DNA of 64,000 nucleotides from Dunaliella salina (GCA_002284615.2 MU069543.1:263260-327259); one strand, 5' to 3'; numbered from the stretch's first letter, positions 1 to 11,975 are shown. The notes: generated by a model from the letters alone, not told the origin. Program-made: numbers and translations.

Positions 1-16
1 CACACACACACACACA
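1..16. repeat. (CA)n microsatellite at window edge
   Basis: Pure CA dinucleotide run that continues off the left edge. It lies just upstream of the acceptor of the first exon, so it is probably intronic. Confidence 0.9.
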
Positions 17-53
17 TGAATATGTATGGGCTTGGTCAATCCAACATATGCAG

Positions 54-413
54 GGCCTCCAAGCTCAACAGAGTCATCCCACAGCCTCCGCAGCATCTTC
101 TCCAAGCATATCAAGGAGAGGAACAGGAGACCCGACATCCAGCATGATGCCGCCTTCAAACGCCTCAGCTTCTGACCGACGCCGGCATACACCAACCCCA
201 GGAACTTGTGAAACGCCTGCCGTTGCAAATACAGAGCATGCAGTGCCAAGAGCGCCAGGGTCAGCACCAACAGCATCAGCACCACCACCGCCAGCAGTAG
301 CGCCAGCAGCACCATCACCACCAGCAGCAGCACCAGCAGCAGCTCGAGCTCAATCACCAACAGACAAGAAGTTGCTTCCCATGGCCAAGCAGGATGATGC
401 GAGTGTGTTCCAG

Positions 414-456
<43 letters not shown>

Positions 457-1337
457 ACGGCAGCAGCACTGGCAATGATCCAGGGGATGGCGAACAACAC
501 CTTGATGCAAACACAGTTCCGCAGCAGCCCAGCAGCAGCCCAGTCAGAGGCACCAACTGCAATGTCACTGCTGACGATGCGGCGGATGGTGGGCAAGGCC
601 CTGACCTGCACACTCGCAGCAGCCCCGTCAGAGGCACCAACTGGTTGGTCAGGCTGTGGCCACTGAGCTGGCTTGCCTTCTTAAGGCCAAGGCACTCCAG
701 ACGGGACTCCGCCTGTTCTCCTGATCAAGCCTCCCCCAACCATGCGGGCTCCTCCAATGCCCCCTTGTCTTCTCCTGCAACCCCTCCTTCCCAAGTCGCT
801 GTCAATCATGCGGCATCCTCGAACCCTCCCATGTCGTCTCCCGTAACCCCTTCCACCCGAGTTTCCCCCCATCATGTCTCCTCCTCTGACCCTCTTGTGA
901 CCTCTCCTGCAACTCCTTCTGCTCATGCCTCCGTCAATCATGTGTCTTCCCCAGCCTGCCCTGACCATGTGGCCTCTTCAAACCCTCCCGTCCTGTCTCC
1001 TACAACCCCTCATGCCCAAGCCTCCATCGATCATGTGTCCTCCACAGCCTCTTGCTTAGCCCCTCCTGCACTCCCTCCCACACGAGCTACCTTAGGTCAT
1101 GCCACCCCTGTTGCTGCCAGGGACACCAGCAACAGCAGGCGCGAGGGGCACCGCACCGTCACCGCAGCAACCCATGATGGACATGGTCAACAGGACTTTG
1201 CCTGGCAGTTGGCGAATGACATCGCTCACAACACCAATGAATTTGACGCCCACCTGCAACCTGTGGTCGCTGCTCGCAACCGCTCCAATGATGGTTTGGA
1301 GCACTGGGAAGCCATCCACCGTGCACTTTTGGCAAAG
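54..1337 (+). CDS. Ser/Pro/Ala-rich exon of an unrecognised gene (5' part outside window)
   Basis: Open phase-0 exon between an acceptor (CATATGCAG, ending at 53) and a donor (AAAG|GTGAGG, GT at 1338). It codes for about 428 residues. The first half is Ala/Pro/Ser low complexity with a poly-Ser run near 415-450 and two copies of SSPVRGTN. The middle holds four or five imperfect repeats of the type SSNPPxSSPxTPS...VNHVSS (about 720-1060). The last 60 residues are not low complexity (Trp, His, Leu, acidic residues) and look like a genuine folded segment. If the donor is not used, the frame stays open only to a stop at 1365-1367. I do not recognise the family. Earlier exons would lie outside the window and I could not find a convincing next exon. 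Confidence 0.45.
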
Positions 1338-1374
1338 GTGAGGTTTCTGGATGAAGGGCTTGCTTGACAGGGCA

Positions 1375-1720
1375 AGATTAACTTTTTGTACTCGCCTCGC
1401 AACGGCTTGGAACATGGCAAGCTGTGCAGAGCGCACTTGAGACAAGTCGAGCACCCTGGACAAGCTTAAACTGTACCTGTTGGCTTAATAATAGCAGGTT
1501 TTTGAACTGCAACAAGAGGGTAAGCTGTGCAGAGTGCACTTGAAACACGTTGAGCACCCTGGACAAAGATTTTGCTGAGCAAAGAGAAGAAGGCTTACTG
1601 AGCTAAGAGGGAAAGCCTTTTTCCTGAGCTTTCGTTTGGCGAAGAGAAAACAGGGTTTGCTGTAGCAGAGAGGAAACGATGAGCACCCTGGACTAGGGTT
1701 TTGCTGAGCAAAGAAGAAAG
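1375..1720. repeat. Degenerate direct repeats after the 54-1337 exon
   Basis: Three imperfect copies of a block containing GAGCACCCTGGA (near 1448, 1551 and 1681). The first two are preceded by AAGCTGTGCAGAG-GCACTTGA. That part resembles the 3' end of the preceding exon, as if exon-end sequence had been copied downstream. No gene seen here. Confidence 0.5.
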
Positions 1721-2329
1721 GAGGGGTAAGGTTTTTGACCCCCACAAATCCATTACTCAAGTGCTTAGACGAAAATATTGAGCCATAAGTGGAGGAATGA
1801 GGCATCAATTCATCCTTACATGCACAACCATCTATGCGGGCGGTTCATGCCCAATATATAAGTTTTTTGCAAAACCCTGAAGCATTTGCAAGCTGTCATT
1901 TTGAAGCTGGACATCTCTGGGTTCTCTCTATCAGCGAGCTCAACGCATGAGCCTGTTCAAACAGGTAGAAGATGGGATTCTAGCCCAATGCATTCATCTG
2001 CAGCTGGACTGCGTCTGATCGGCAGAGGCCATGAACCTGTAAGTCAGAGACTGCTGTGGCCTGCGCTTTGTGCCATGGCTGGATCCTTCCCCGGTCAGAT
2101 CCACCTCCATCTCTTCACGCTCCAAGGGCTGCTTACGCGCCAAACTGTGCTACTTGATGGCTTGCGATGGGTTTGCTGGGCTGATGAGGCTCATGCACCC
2201 TTTGCACTTCAGAGCACATGGCTTCTCTGGCGAGTCCTCAGCAATGATGATATCATACCTTTGCTTGTGTTCTTTAAGCTGGGTGGGTTGCTGGAGCCTT
2301 GCAAGCAACTCTTCTGGCCTCAGATCATC
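1721..2329. other. No supported gene
   Basis: A plus-strand frame is open from 1886 to 2500 but runs into a dispersed repeat at about 2330. It has no recognisable motif or clear splice structure. I treat this stretch as non-coding or unassigned. Confidence 0.3.
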
Positions 2330-2640
2330 CTATGGCCCATAGCTCCACACTGGGACCATTTTTCACTCCCAAAATTTTGCATTTATAACACCCATATGAA
2401 CTACAAACATCCTGCATATTCAAGAATGGGAAAGAAGAAAGTCGAAAATTGGCCTTTTTGGCACCCCTTGTGCTGGATTTTCTCAAAGGGAAATGGCTGA
2501 AGTTCTGTATCTCATCAACCACTGGGTCTTTCCACTCCATTTTTTTGCAATGGTATTCTTTTGGTATAAGCCCCAAATCACTTGATATTACCCAATTTGG
2601 TGCAGTGGGTGGTCAGGTATGAAGGTTTGGTGGTAAAAAC
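2330..2640 (+). repeat. Dispersed repeat family R1, plus orientation
   Basis: Member of a roughly 300-480 bp family in this window. Its landmarks are 'GCCCA.AGCTCCACNCTGGGACCATTTT', a short GGTCAAAATTTGACC-like palindrome, 'TTTTTGGCACCCC', and 'GGGTCTTT.CACTCCATTTTT'. Other members are near 6140, 17530, 27990, 34240, 35685 and 47655. It has no coding capacity. Confidence 0.7.
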
Positions 2641-3864
2641 TAGGGTTCACGCCGAGGCTGATTAGGCACGTCTCCCGTGACGGGCACCTCCTAAACTCTA
2701 GTGCTACGGAAAGTAAAACAGGCTTTACAAGGAACCCAGGCTTGAAAGGTGCCCGTTACGGGACACACACGCAAAGGAGCATGCAAAAAACACCTGATTT
2801 TGGGCCTCAGCTTCCCCCCTCTGCTAGTATACAGTATATACTGACCTCGCACCCTGATGATAGCCAAACACCTTGACCCTGAGCAACCTAGGTTATACTG
2901 GATATCTAAGGCAAGGTTACATTGCTGTATCCGCCTACAAGGGCTGCTGAGCGGAGAAACACAGAGGCCTGTAACCAGACCAGCTTAAAAAAAAAAAAGG
3001 AGTGCTTATGCTGGATATCTAAGGCGTTGCTGACTAGTCTAATGAATGATGTCCGTTTTGCACTGCTCGATATGTCAGCAAGCAATTCTGAGCAATGCAC
3101 ATTTGGAGCGCTCAGCAGGCTTGCTGGAGAGAATATCTATCAAAAGCAGCAGTATAACAGGCTCAATGCAAAAGAAGCAAGGACATATGGGATGCTGCCA
3201 ACCACCCTTTTTCGATCTAAAAGTTGCCTTTTCGAAAACTCACTCCATTTTTGGCACATGCGGGTTCAGAATTTGCAGTATAAGTGGAACCTTGCAAATG
3301 GCCCTTTACCGGTCTAGAATTGACCATGTCTTCTCTGAAGACTCATTTCATGTGTGGCATATGTAGGCTCAGGATTTGCAGCATCAGTTGGAGCTTGCTG
3401 ATCGCTTATTTCCAATTTGAGGATTGAGCATGATTTTTTGAAGGCTCGATGAATATTTGAGGATAGTGCATGGCTTCTAAAGAATCAATCCATTTGTGGC
3501 ACATGCAGGCCCGGAGTTTGCAGCATCAGTGGGAGCTTGCCGATGGCCTTTTTCTTATCTTGGAAGGATTGAGCATGATTTTTTTTTCAGATGTGGACAA
3601 CTCCCTCACTGGATATGGGCTTTCTAAACTTTCTCAAATCCTACCCTGCCAACCATTGTTGTCCTAAAAAATGTCACCAAATTCTCATGAAGAGTAGGGA
3701 AAGCGTCGCAAGCGACACTAAATAACTGGCAAAGCCAGTCTCGCACTGACTGAAAATGTCAGTCACAACTCCCTTGAGTTGCAAGAGACACATATCGCCT
3801 GTGACAGCACTTGAGCATGCCATGATGCACGTGCAAGTGTGACTTTTATTAGCAAGCAGTACTG

Positions 3865-4085
3865 CACTGCAGCATGCATTTTTGCGCTGCAGCATGCACT
3901 ATTGCATGCATGGCTTTGCACATTGATGTGCGCATGACTGCATGCATCATTGTATGCGTTGCAGCATGCATGGCTGTGTGCATTGCTGCATGGACTAATG
4001 CATGCATGGCTGTGTGCATTGTTGCATGGGTCACTGTGCGCATTTCTGTATGCATCGCTGGGTGGATTACTGCATGCCAGTGTTT
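3865..4085. repeat. ATGCATG-rich low-complexity array
   Basis: Short, irregular repeats of TGCATG.CAT.GCTG units. Related tracts occur at about 5020-5130 and 44250-44640. Both strands are open in places only because the repeat lacks stops, giving Met/His/Ala-rich pseudo-ORFs. Confidence 0.7.
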
Positions 4086-4399
4086 CCTTTGAGGATTTTG
4101 GGAAACCTTGATTTCATGTCTCACCCCAAAATGGCATTTTCAAACATCTAAGTTTCGTGTCTTTTTCCTTGTACCACAGGCCCGCCGGGAGGCCTGCGGC
4201 CTCTTGGCAAATTGTAAGACATATTTGGAGGAAAGTTTTTTTCCCCCAAAGGTGCCTTTCTTTCTTTTCATGGCCAAAGTTCAGCCCACTCGCGCATTTT
4301 TAAACTTGAAATGAATTTTCACAGTTCTCAGTAAACTTGAAATGAATTTTCACAGTTCTCAATTCATAGTTCTCACACACATATCACTGCCCTCCTAAT

Positions 4400-4760
4400 G
4401 TTCAGCAGCTTCACTCAGCGCCGCTTCCTAGCCCTGACCCAAAACCCTGCCCTGTCCTTCTGCTTGAGCATCCATGCTGTGCCTTTCTTCTGGTGGCTGT
4501 GGCTCATCTCATGGGCTTGTACTGTCTGTGGCTGGCACTGGAAGGTCACATCACGCGAGCTGCAGCCTGCCACATGCTGGCCATCTTCGCCTGCCTCTTA
4601 ACATTTAACAAGCCAGTGCTCTCGGTGTGGCTGTCCCTTGGGAGGCTCTTCTTTGAGCCACTTGGCCTGGAACTTGTTGGTTGGGCCAACAGCACCCGGT
4701 ATCAGCTTGTATGCCCCATCATTCTGACCCTTTCTAACCCTTGCCTTCTTATTCGGATTT
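4400..4760 (-). other. Possible decayed coding fragment
   Basis: On the minus strand, 4745-4610 reads as a Lys/Gly/Pro-rich peptide with a Trp-Leu-Lys-Glu-Glu segment and a HxxHWLVKC-like end, followed by a stop and more readable sequence. It vaguely resembles a zinc-finger segment of a transposon protein. No family can be named. Confidence 0.15.
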
Positions 4761-5439
4761 GATGATTCATCTTGTCTAATTGCATAAGGAAATTTTAAAA
4801 TTCGGATTTCAAAGATGCTCTTTTCCCCTTTGGAGGAGCACCCTCTCAGGCTTCAAAGGGGCCTTCAAGGGCTTCGAAGTTGGGGAGGTTGATCCCACAC
4901 AGAGGCTTCCAGACACCCCACAAAAGGTTTCAAAGGCGGTTTCATGTCAATAAGACTAGTCGGAAAAGTATGTTCTCATGTGGATTGACATGGTATGTTG
5001 AGTTAAAGGAAACACTGCTGCACGCGCACGTCGCTGCATGCTGTGTTTGTGCATTCAGATTGCTGCATACATTCTGCATCATCATTGCTGCATGCATTCC
5101 ATTGTGCATGATGTTTGCTGCATGCCCGCAAAACTCTGTCCTGCAAATGCTGAGGGCGAGCCAAGCAAACTGGCCCCTCTTGCCCACCTCCCACAGGACC
5201 TGGACCAGGCAGGCCATGCACCAGAGACACGACAGAACGCATAAGGAAGGGGATCCTGCTTCTCATCGTTTCAGCAAAGCGTGCTGAACTTCTCTTCTTC
5301 ACTAGCTGTACACGGCTCAGGCTGGCTCAAGCTTGGACCCCTGCAAAGGGAGCAGTTCAGATTATTGGAACGTGACAAGTCTTCCACCTGAAGACAAAAC
5401 CCCCAATGAAACTCTTTTCTCATCAAGCATGCCGAGCGT

Positions 5440-6060
5440 CAAGGTGCAGGGTGCACTGGGTTGGCCATGCGAGCCATCTTCTGCTCAGCTACCCATCACA
5501 GGATTTCCAGAACTCTTTGCACGGGCCTCTCCCACTAAACTGACACCGCAATGCTGCATAAAACTTTTAGCTTGGTCTGCATGGCAAGTTTCAGGGCGGG
5601 GGGTGCGCTAAGTGAGCCACGCTGGCCACCTTCTGCTCAGTACCAGACAGAGGAAGTTTCTGAGCACTTTGCACACGGCCCCATCTGCCCCCGACATTAC
5701 AGGGCTGGCAAAATTTAGTTGTCTACATATCGAGTTTCAGGGCTGGAGGTGCGCTGGGCGAGCCACACTGGCCTCTTCTGCTCAGCTACCCAACACAGGA
5801 ATCCCAGAACTTTTTGCACAGGGCTTCTCCAACTAAACTGACACTGCAATGCTGCATGAAACTTTTTCCTTGGTTTGCATGGCAAGATTCAGGGCGTGGG
5901 GTGCGCTGGGCGAGCCACGCTGACCATCCTCTGCTCAGCTACCCAACACAAGAATTCCAGAACTTTTGCACAGTGCTCTCACACTGAAGTGACACTGCAG
6001 TGCTGCATGAGACTTTTTGCTAGGCCTGCATGCCAAATTTAAGGGCAGGGGGTGCACTGG
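5440..6060 (+). repeat. Minisatellite, unit about 150 bp, four copies
   Basis: Four imperfect tandem copies. Their boundaries fall near 5443, 5600, 5746, 5896 and 6048, each beginning with GGTGCRCTGGG and containing CTGCTCAGCTACCCA and CACTGCAATGCTGCATGA. No consistent reading frame is conserved among copies. Confidence 0.75.
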
Positions 6061-6139
6061 ACGGGCAAGGGCGTAAGATGTGAACATTACCAGGAAACAG
6101 ACAAATCTAGGGGCGTACGCCCCATGAACGGGGCTTTGC

Positions 6140-6490
6140 CAAAATTCATAGGTCCCCAGATCACTCAAAAAAGGACCACAACTCCACCCTCAAACCATAT
6201 TTCACTTCCAAAATTTCATATTTGTAGCCCCATATGTTTTGGTAACATCCTGCATGTTCAAGGATAGGAAAGAAGGAGGTCAAAATTTGACCTGTTTGGC
6301 ACCCCTTGTGCTGCAATCTCTCGAAGGGAAATGGCCGGAATCCATATCCAACCGGCCACTGGGTCTTTCCACTCCATTTTTGGCAATGATATGCCTTGGT
6401 TCAGGGACTCCAAACCACCAAGAATTGTCCAATTTGGAGCAGTAAGTGGTCCGGAATGGAGATTTGGTGTCAAAAAGGGTTCATGCTGCA
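6140..6490 (+). repeat. Dispersed repeat family R1, plus orientation
   Basis: Shares with the 2330 copy the order 'CTCCACCCTC..ACCATATTTCACTTCCAAAATTTC', 'GGTCAAAATTTGACC', 'TTTGGCACCCCTTGTGCTG' and 'GGGTCTTTCCACTCCATTTTTGGC'. It is followed by a poly-G run at about 6594-6612. Confidence 0.7.
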
Positions 6491-6849
6491 GCTAATTTGG
6501 CAGGGGCACCCCAATCTTGGACAGCTACATTTTTAAACCAAAGTGTCCAAGCTTGGGGCGCAACTCTGCGATGTTAATTTAAAAACACTTTTTGGGGGGG
6601 GGGGGGGGGGGGCTGTCTCAGCGTTTTTTTGGACTCGCTTTATTTAAACACATGCAGGCTTAGGATTTGCAGCATGAGCTTGCTGATTGCCCTTCTCCAC
6701 TTTGAAGATGGAGCATGGTTTTTGAAAGACTAATTCATTTTTGGCAAATGCAGGCTCGGAATTTGCAGCATCAGTGGGAGCTTGAACTTGTTGAGCTGTT
6801 CAGGCTTCAGGCACAGTACATGTGGTGGACCAGGTACCAAGGGCGCTCT

Positions 6850-7090
6850 CACCTTGCAGGCTTGGCCATCAAGGTAAGGTACTGTGCAAGTACGGTTCAA
6901 ATGCAAAGGCAAACTCTCCTTGTATTGTTGAAGAGTACGAGCGCACTCACTTGCGGGCTTGGCCATCAAGGGAAGGCACTGAGCAAGTACAGTTCAAAGG
7001 TACAGTGCAAAGGCAAACTCATCTGACATTGAATTTGAAGAATACAGGCGCATTCACCTTGCAGGCTTGGCCATCAGGGTGGAAGGGCAT
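6850..7090 (+). repeat. Tandem repeat, unit about 105 bp, about 2.5 copies
   Basis: Each copy carries CTTGC.GGCTTGGCCATCA.GG, then a C/GAAGTAC.GTTCAAA segment, then GCAAAGGCAAACTC. The CAAG|GTAAGG inside the first copy looks like a splice donor. I could not assign an exon. Confidence 0.6.
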
Positions 7091-7379
7091 ACCCTGCATG
7101 CCTTCCCAGTAAAGGTTACAGGTTTCAAGGTTTCAGGAAAAGGAGGACCTCCAGTAAAAACGACTGGCTGCTAGCCTTTCCCGTTAAGACCGTGCCTTTA
7201 TCGTCAGGTCCAGCTCGCACTCACCCAAGCTGAGCCATGGTAGGCACCACACCCATGCATAATGACAGCATGCAACTAATCTTTTATTGGGCCTGCTGTG
7301 CAAGTGTTTCCATCGTTCAGTAGCTATGGAATTGCCTTGCATCTGGAAAACATTACAATCATCTTGTTTTGGAACAGCC

Positions 7380-7530
7380 CTTCACTGAATGCGCCTTTTT
7401 GCCCTGTGAGTCCACCCTTTTCGCCCTGAGACCACCCTTTGGCCCTTTGAGCCTGCCTCTTTGCCCTCTAATTGCACCCTCTTTGCCCAGTGAGTCCAAC
7501 CTTTCTTCGCATTGAGCTCAACTTTTTTGT
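7380..7530. repeat. Short-unit tandem repeat (about 25 bp)
   Basis: Imperfect repetition of TTTGCCC.GTGAGTCCACC-like units, about six copies. No gene. Confidence 0.5.
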
Positions 7531-7539
7531 CCTGTGGGT

Positions 7540-7870
7540 CCAAAGTAGAAGTACAAGCTTTCACTGGACACAGCCAGCGTGCGTAAAGGAAAGACCCAAC
7601 AGTCAGCGCTGGAACTAACAGTGAGCCCCACCAACAAAAGCAAGCTATGAGCATCCAAGCAATGGCTGGGTCCGACGGGCCGTCGGCCATCCGTCCAGCT
7701 GCGCGCCTCGCTGTCCTGTACGCAGCCCGCCCTGTAGCCCCCTCCCCCAACCCCCATTGCTTATGCTGCTGCGTTGGATGTCATTTTTGGTACTGTTAAT
7801 CTCTGGGGGCCTTTACAGCGTGACAGTGGAGCTCTTTTGCAGTTTTGTGGGCTTTATCTTTGGCAAAGCC
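7540..7870 (+). repeat. Dispersed repeat R2, copy 1 (pairs with 54140-54470)
   Basis: About 330 bp recognisably shared with 54140-54470: GGACACAG.CAGCGTGC, GGAAAGACC.AACAGTCA, CAAGCTATGA, GGCCATCC, then ATTGGATG.CAT near the end and a final TTTGTGGGCTTT. The first part, an (A/G)-rich lead followed by GTGCATTAAGGAAAG, also recalls the SINE/LINE tail family elsewhere in the window. Confidence 0.65.
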
Positions 7871-9329
7871 AAGGTTGCAGAGGGGTCTCCGGGTCCACCC
7901 TTCTTACCATGTGAGTACAACCCGACAATTAAAATCAAATGTTTGCCTACCTGACGACTCCAGCACCAGAAAATTGCATGCACCTTGTTTAAACTTCCAG
8001 GGGCACTTAAGCCCCGATTCTTTCTGAATCTGTGCTTGAAACAGTGCCTTGCGCCTCGGCAATCACCTGGAACAAGGAGCTGTGCTGGGGAGGCCTTCCT
8101 TTTTTTCTTCTTGAGAATTCTTCAAATTTGCTCCTTTGATCTAAGCAACTTTGACCTTTCTATGAGCATAAGCACAAGCGAGCAGTGAACCACTCTACAG
8201 GTTCTCACAGCTTGCTTCAGAACAGCAGCAGTTCAAAGCCTACAGAAATGTAATTTTGTCGTTTGTAGGTGAATACCTGTGGCAAGAGCAAGGACCTCTC
8301 GCTGGCTGTCAAGCTGACACTAGGTGGAGCTCCGATTTTGGGCACAGGTGGACAGGAGGGTGGAGGTCTCGTTTTGTTTGAGACTGGGAGATCTGGCAGC
8401 TTAGATCAGCACGGGCCAAGTTGCGCCACTTGCGGGGGTGGTTGTGACACAGGAAATGAAATGTGCTGCAAGGCAGGTCAGGCTAGTCCTTGCTTAGGCA
8501 CCAGTTTGCTCGAAGAGGAGGGCCAAAAATGCATGGACAGCAGTCATAGTGGCAGGGACAGCAGGAGTGGGAGCTCAGGGGCAGGCAGCACAGAGATGAA
8601 ACAAGATAGATGTGTTAGCCCGGCGAAGCACAGACAAGGAGGATCAAGCTGGCAGCTGCTGATTAATGTGTACTCCCCACAAGTGGAGGCTAGCAGGGAT
8701 TTGGAGTAGATTTCCAGGTAAATTTCCTGAGTGCTATGGCATGAGCGTTGGCGACTTGTATGCATATGTCAGTTCAGCTGTGTTGCATGGATGATTTCAA
8801 TGCAGTTTGCCAATGGTCAGATTTTGGTGCATACAGTACAGTGCTCTAGAGCCATGCCCCTGTGGACATCGGACAGGTTAGCTTTGTCCTCCCTTTCCCC
8901 TGTCCAACAGACTTGCAGGTCTGGTGTTGTTGTTGCCGTACACGAACAGAAGTTCAGATAGAGTGTAAGCAGGTAAGGTTTCATCGCTACATGTGCCCAC
9001 ATGGGCAGCTGAGCGGAACAGAGGCCTGCAACCAGACCGGTCCGATGGGAATTTATGAGAAACAGTTCTAGAAGTTCAGGAACAGTATTTCAGGGAAGCA
9101 GGCACAAACTTGGCTAATGCTAGCAGTACACAGGTTGATGCTGGTACCTCTCGGCCTGGCTGGCATTGTGCCTGCTCTGCCAGGCATGCCCTGGTGCAAG
9201 CAGCCCCTTCCCTGGCAATTGCCCTCTGACTTTAATGTCCTAATTTTCTTTTCCTTTTTTTCTTTTCCCTAATGCTAACGGCTTCTTCCCTGGCAGGGAG
9301 CATTGGACCCAGGGGTGCACAACTCAACG
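7871..9329. other. No supported gene
   Basis: A plus-strand frame is open at 8269-8709 (Gly/Ser-rich, with a few Cys pairs). It has no recognisable domain and no convincing exon neighbours. A block near 9001-9045 (GCTGAGCGGA, then AACAGAGGCCTG, then AACCAGACC) repeats one at 2943-2985. Confidence 0.3.
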
Positions 9330-9966
9330 GATGCTGGAACTGAGTGCTCAGGTCTGTCAGATCCTGAGGGCACTCCAAAATTATGTCCTTATCTTGTACA
9401 GTATGCCAATCGTATTTCTTGCAAATCCTGAGCTTGTAAGGGCACCTTACGATGCAGACACTACACCCATGTCCACTTTCGTGTCCCCAGGAAAAGCCTT
9501 GAGGTTTCAGAATTCAAATACCTGAGAGTTCTCTTGTGACATGATGGCGAAATGAATGCAGCTACAAGCCAAATGGCATGAACAGGGATTGCAGGGATTA
9601 CAGAAAAAAGGCTTGAAATGGCATGTAACTATCTGGGTATCATTGCCAGAGTGCAAAAAGCTGGAGCTGAGTCTAGTATTTTGAATAGGAAATGCCACAC
9701 AGTCTTTGCACTCACAGCAGGCTTATATGGATGCCAAATGTGGGCTACAGACAGATTGTCCTATGAGATGTCAGCAGAAACAAGGTCATGTCTATCATAG
9801 GCTTTCTCAAGTCTCTTTTGGGTGTGAAGATCTCTCTAGAGGGCAACAGAAACACACTGCTTACTTCGAGAGATGCAACAGATGCCCCTCTAATTTTACT
9901 GTTTCGGGTGTGTCATGAGATTCTGGAATTCTTTGCTGAGCACCGATGGCCTTCTGAGCCTTTCCT
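9330..9966 (+). pseudogene. LINE relic: C-terminal part of a reverse transcriptase ORF, plus strand
   Basis: Decayed coding sequence in several frames. A segment near 9480-9520 fits the RT thumb. The stretch at 9700-9790 (AGLYGCQMWATD) matches the same region of the neighbouring minus-strand LINE (ASMYACQIWGTR). Then LLGVK near 9805 matches FLGVK, and the end (near 9905-9935) matches the 'RFYNALL' region. Many stops and frameshifts show it is dead. It ends at the insertion site of the minus-strand LINE. Confidence 0.6.
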
Positions 9967-9983
9967 AACCCTCTTGAATTTGA
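9967..9983. repeat. 17-bp target-site duplication, left copy
   Basis: AACCCTCTTGAATTTGA, identical to 11959-11975 on the other side of the minus-strand LINE. The preceding TTTCC is also shared with one mismatch nearby. This is the length expected for target-primed reverse transcription. Confidence 0.7.
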
Positions 9984-11958
9984 CCAACAATGACCTTTTA
10001 CTCTTTCCCAAGGTTACAAGGTTACAATTGGGTTTGACCTTTAGCCAGGTTGTTTGGCTGCTCGGCCTGATGAACTGTTCCATCCAAAGAATAAATATCC
10101 ATGAGATTAGAAATAAAACGATAAGTCTCATTAGTTTGGTCCTGTAAGAAATGAAAGACATCCTCAGAACTAGCCTGAGTGTAATAATAAGCGCCTGTCT
10201 CGTCCTGAAGAACTCTGTGAGCAGAGGGGAAATCAGAAAGAGATGTTCATAAGTCCTTCTAAGAGAACACACAGGACCGCAGGAACAAAGGAACACAACA
10301 TGTTTTTCATCTTGAAGTCCTCCTAGGTCACATTTATCACAAACTGAAGTGTGCTCCTGCCAAAGTGATGTCTCAACTCTTAGGGTGTGTGCATCATGAT
10401 GCAATCGAAAGCGTGCGATGTTTCTCAGCATATGCTTGCCTAAATCAAGACGCAAATACCTAGGGACAGAAAAGGGCGCTCCATAAGCAGCCAAAGGCTT
10501 CAAAGGGAGAGCCACCCATTGATGATACTTGGCTAATTTGTTCACACGTTCATTGTGCTCTGCCAAGGCAGCCGCATTCCAAACGCCTCGTAGCCTTTTT
10601 CTCAAATCAACAACGAACTCCTTCAGTGCTACTGGCTGCCCTGAACGCACACATTGAACAAACATATTGCACCTGTCCAAGCCATTACATGCTGCCAAAA
10701 ACTCTGAGGTCCAACATTTACGAGATATGCAGCTCATGTCAACATCTGCTTGCAGCACCTTGCGAAGTGTAGTACTGTTGCTGCGCAGCAAAGCATTGTA
10801 GAATCTGACTGCTGCACGGAACCAATAAAACTGCAAAGGCTCATTACCACATTCCCGAAGAACAGACCAGTTAGGGGTGGTACGCTTCACCCCCAGGAAA
10901 CGCTTCAGTAAGCACAGGTGCACAGTTTGTAAAGGGCAGTCCCATTCAGCATTTTCTTTCGTATATCTAGTGCCCCAGATTTGACAAGCATACATGCTAG
11001 CAGGGAGAGCATATGCTTTAGCCAGCCAGAGCATGGTATGCGGCCTGTCAGTCAAGTGGTACTCTGACGCAAACTGCCTGATCCGTCTACATCCAGCCAG
11101 GAAAGGAGCGCACATGTGTTCGGCAGTGGCCTGAGGGTTGCGCTGCTTCGTGAACAGCATGCCCATTTGAAAGACTCTGCACAAACCAAACGCACTCCAC
11201 CTATTAAAATGCACAATCTCAGACTTGGCAGCATTTATCACCAATCCTTTCCGCCGAGCATAAGCATGCAACCTATCCAACATCAACTGGAGCTGACCAG
11301 GCTGCAGTAACCAGCTGGTTACTGGTAAGGCACAGATCATCTGCATACAGCATATGCGTAACATGGAGATCGCTTGCACCTGTAACTGCCCCTTGCACAT
11401 TTTCTGCCACGCAATCCACATCATTGATATACAGGGAAAACAGCAGGGGGGAAAGCGGGCAGCCTTGCTTAACTCCAAAAAGAGGGCGCACACGAGCTTG
11501 CTTGGTGCCATCCACTAAAATGTACTCGTCATTAGCATACATGTTCTTAATGATATTCAACAGGCATGTAGGCATACGACTGCACTGAAGGTGCCTCCAA
11601 AGAGCTTCCCTGGGAATTGTGTCGTAAGCTTGCTTAAAGTCAATAAATGCCGCATGCAATCTTGGGGATCGATTAGGACGCTTGACCTGAGCAGCATGCT
11701 GCAAGTGCCGCAAAATAAAAATGGGCTGCAAATTATTACGGCCAGGATAGAAACCGTATTGTGTATCTGGAATTTTGTTCTTATCTCTGCACCACCCTGT
11801 GACAACTTCCCTCAACACATTCGCGTACAGTCTGTACAGGGTACCACTAACGGCAAGCATGCGATAATTCCCTGGATCCACAACAGAGCCCTTCTTGTAG
11901 AGAGGAGTAATTTTGGCTATTTTCCAGCAAGCAGGGATCTAAGCTTTAACTCTTTCCC
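9984..11958 (-). mobile_element. 5'-truncated non-LTR retrotransposon (LINE)
   Basis: Minus-strand element of about 1.97 kb bounded by identical 17-bp repeats. It begins inside the RT fingers (near 11940), so its 5' part (endonuclease and ORF start) is missing, as is typical of abortive LINE insertion. The coding part runs from RT through a C-terminal zinc-knuckle region. The 3' end has short GGTTACAA-type direct repeats near 10010-10030. The element is non-autonomous, with an RT frameshift. It is different from the LINE at 57-64 kb: it has a YADD box and no RNase H. Confidence 0.8.
9990..11940 (-). pseudogene. Reverse transcriptase ORF of the LINE, frameshifted
   Basis: RT motifs in order on the minus strand: a fingers motif with WKIAKITPLYKKGS then PGNYR (near 11930-11865), QYGF, FIDFKQAYDTI (near 11640), GVKQGCPLSPLLFSLYIND (near 11470-11420) and the catalytic MLYADDLCL near 11340. 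Just after YADD the frame is broken. About 13 extra nt, forming an AACCAGCTGGTT palindrome near 11305-11318, separate SNQ from PGQLQLMLDRL. The second frame then continues about 450 residues to a CxxC...DEKHVVF.C zinc knuckle (near 10325-10265). Without the insertion the two frames would join. N-terminal endonuclease is absent. Confidence 0.75.
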
Positions 11959-11975
11959 AACCCTCTTGAATTTGA
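11959..11975. repeat. 17-bp target-site duplication, right copy
   Basis: Identical to 9967-9983. It marks the 5' (truncated) end of the LINE insertion. Confidence 0.7.

Noticed and set aside
8269..8709. 146-residue plus-strand ORF with several Cys
   Set aside because: No recognisable domain, no Cys spacing typical of a zinc finger, no matching exons; kept only as unassigned.
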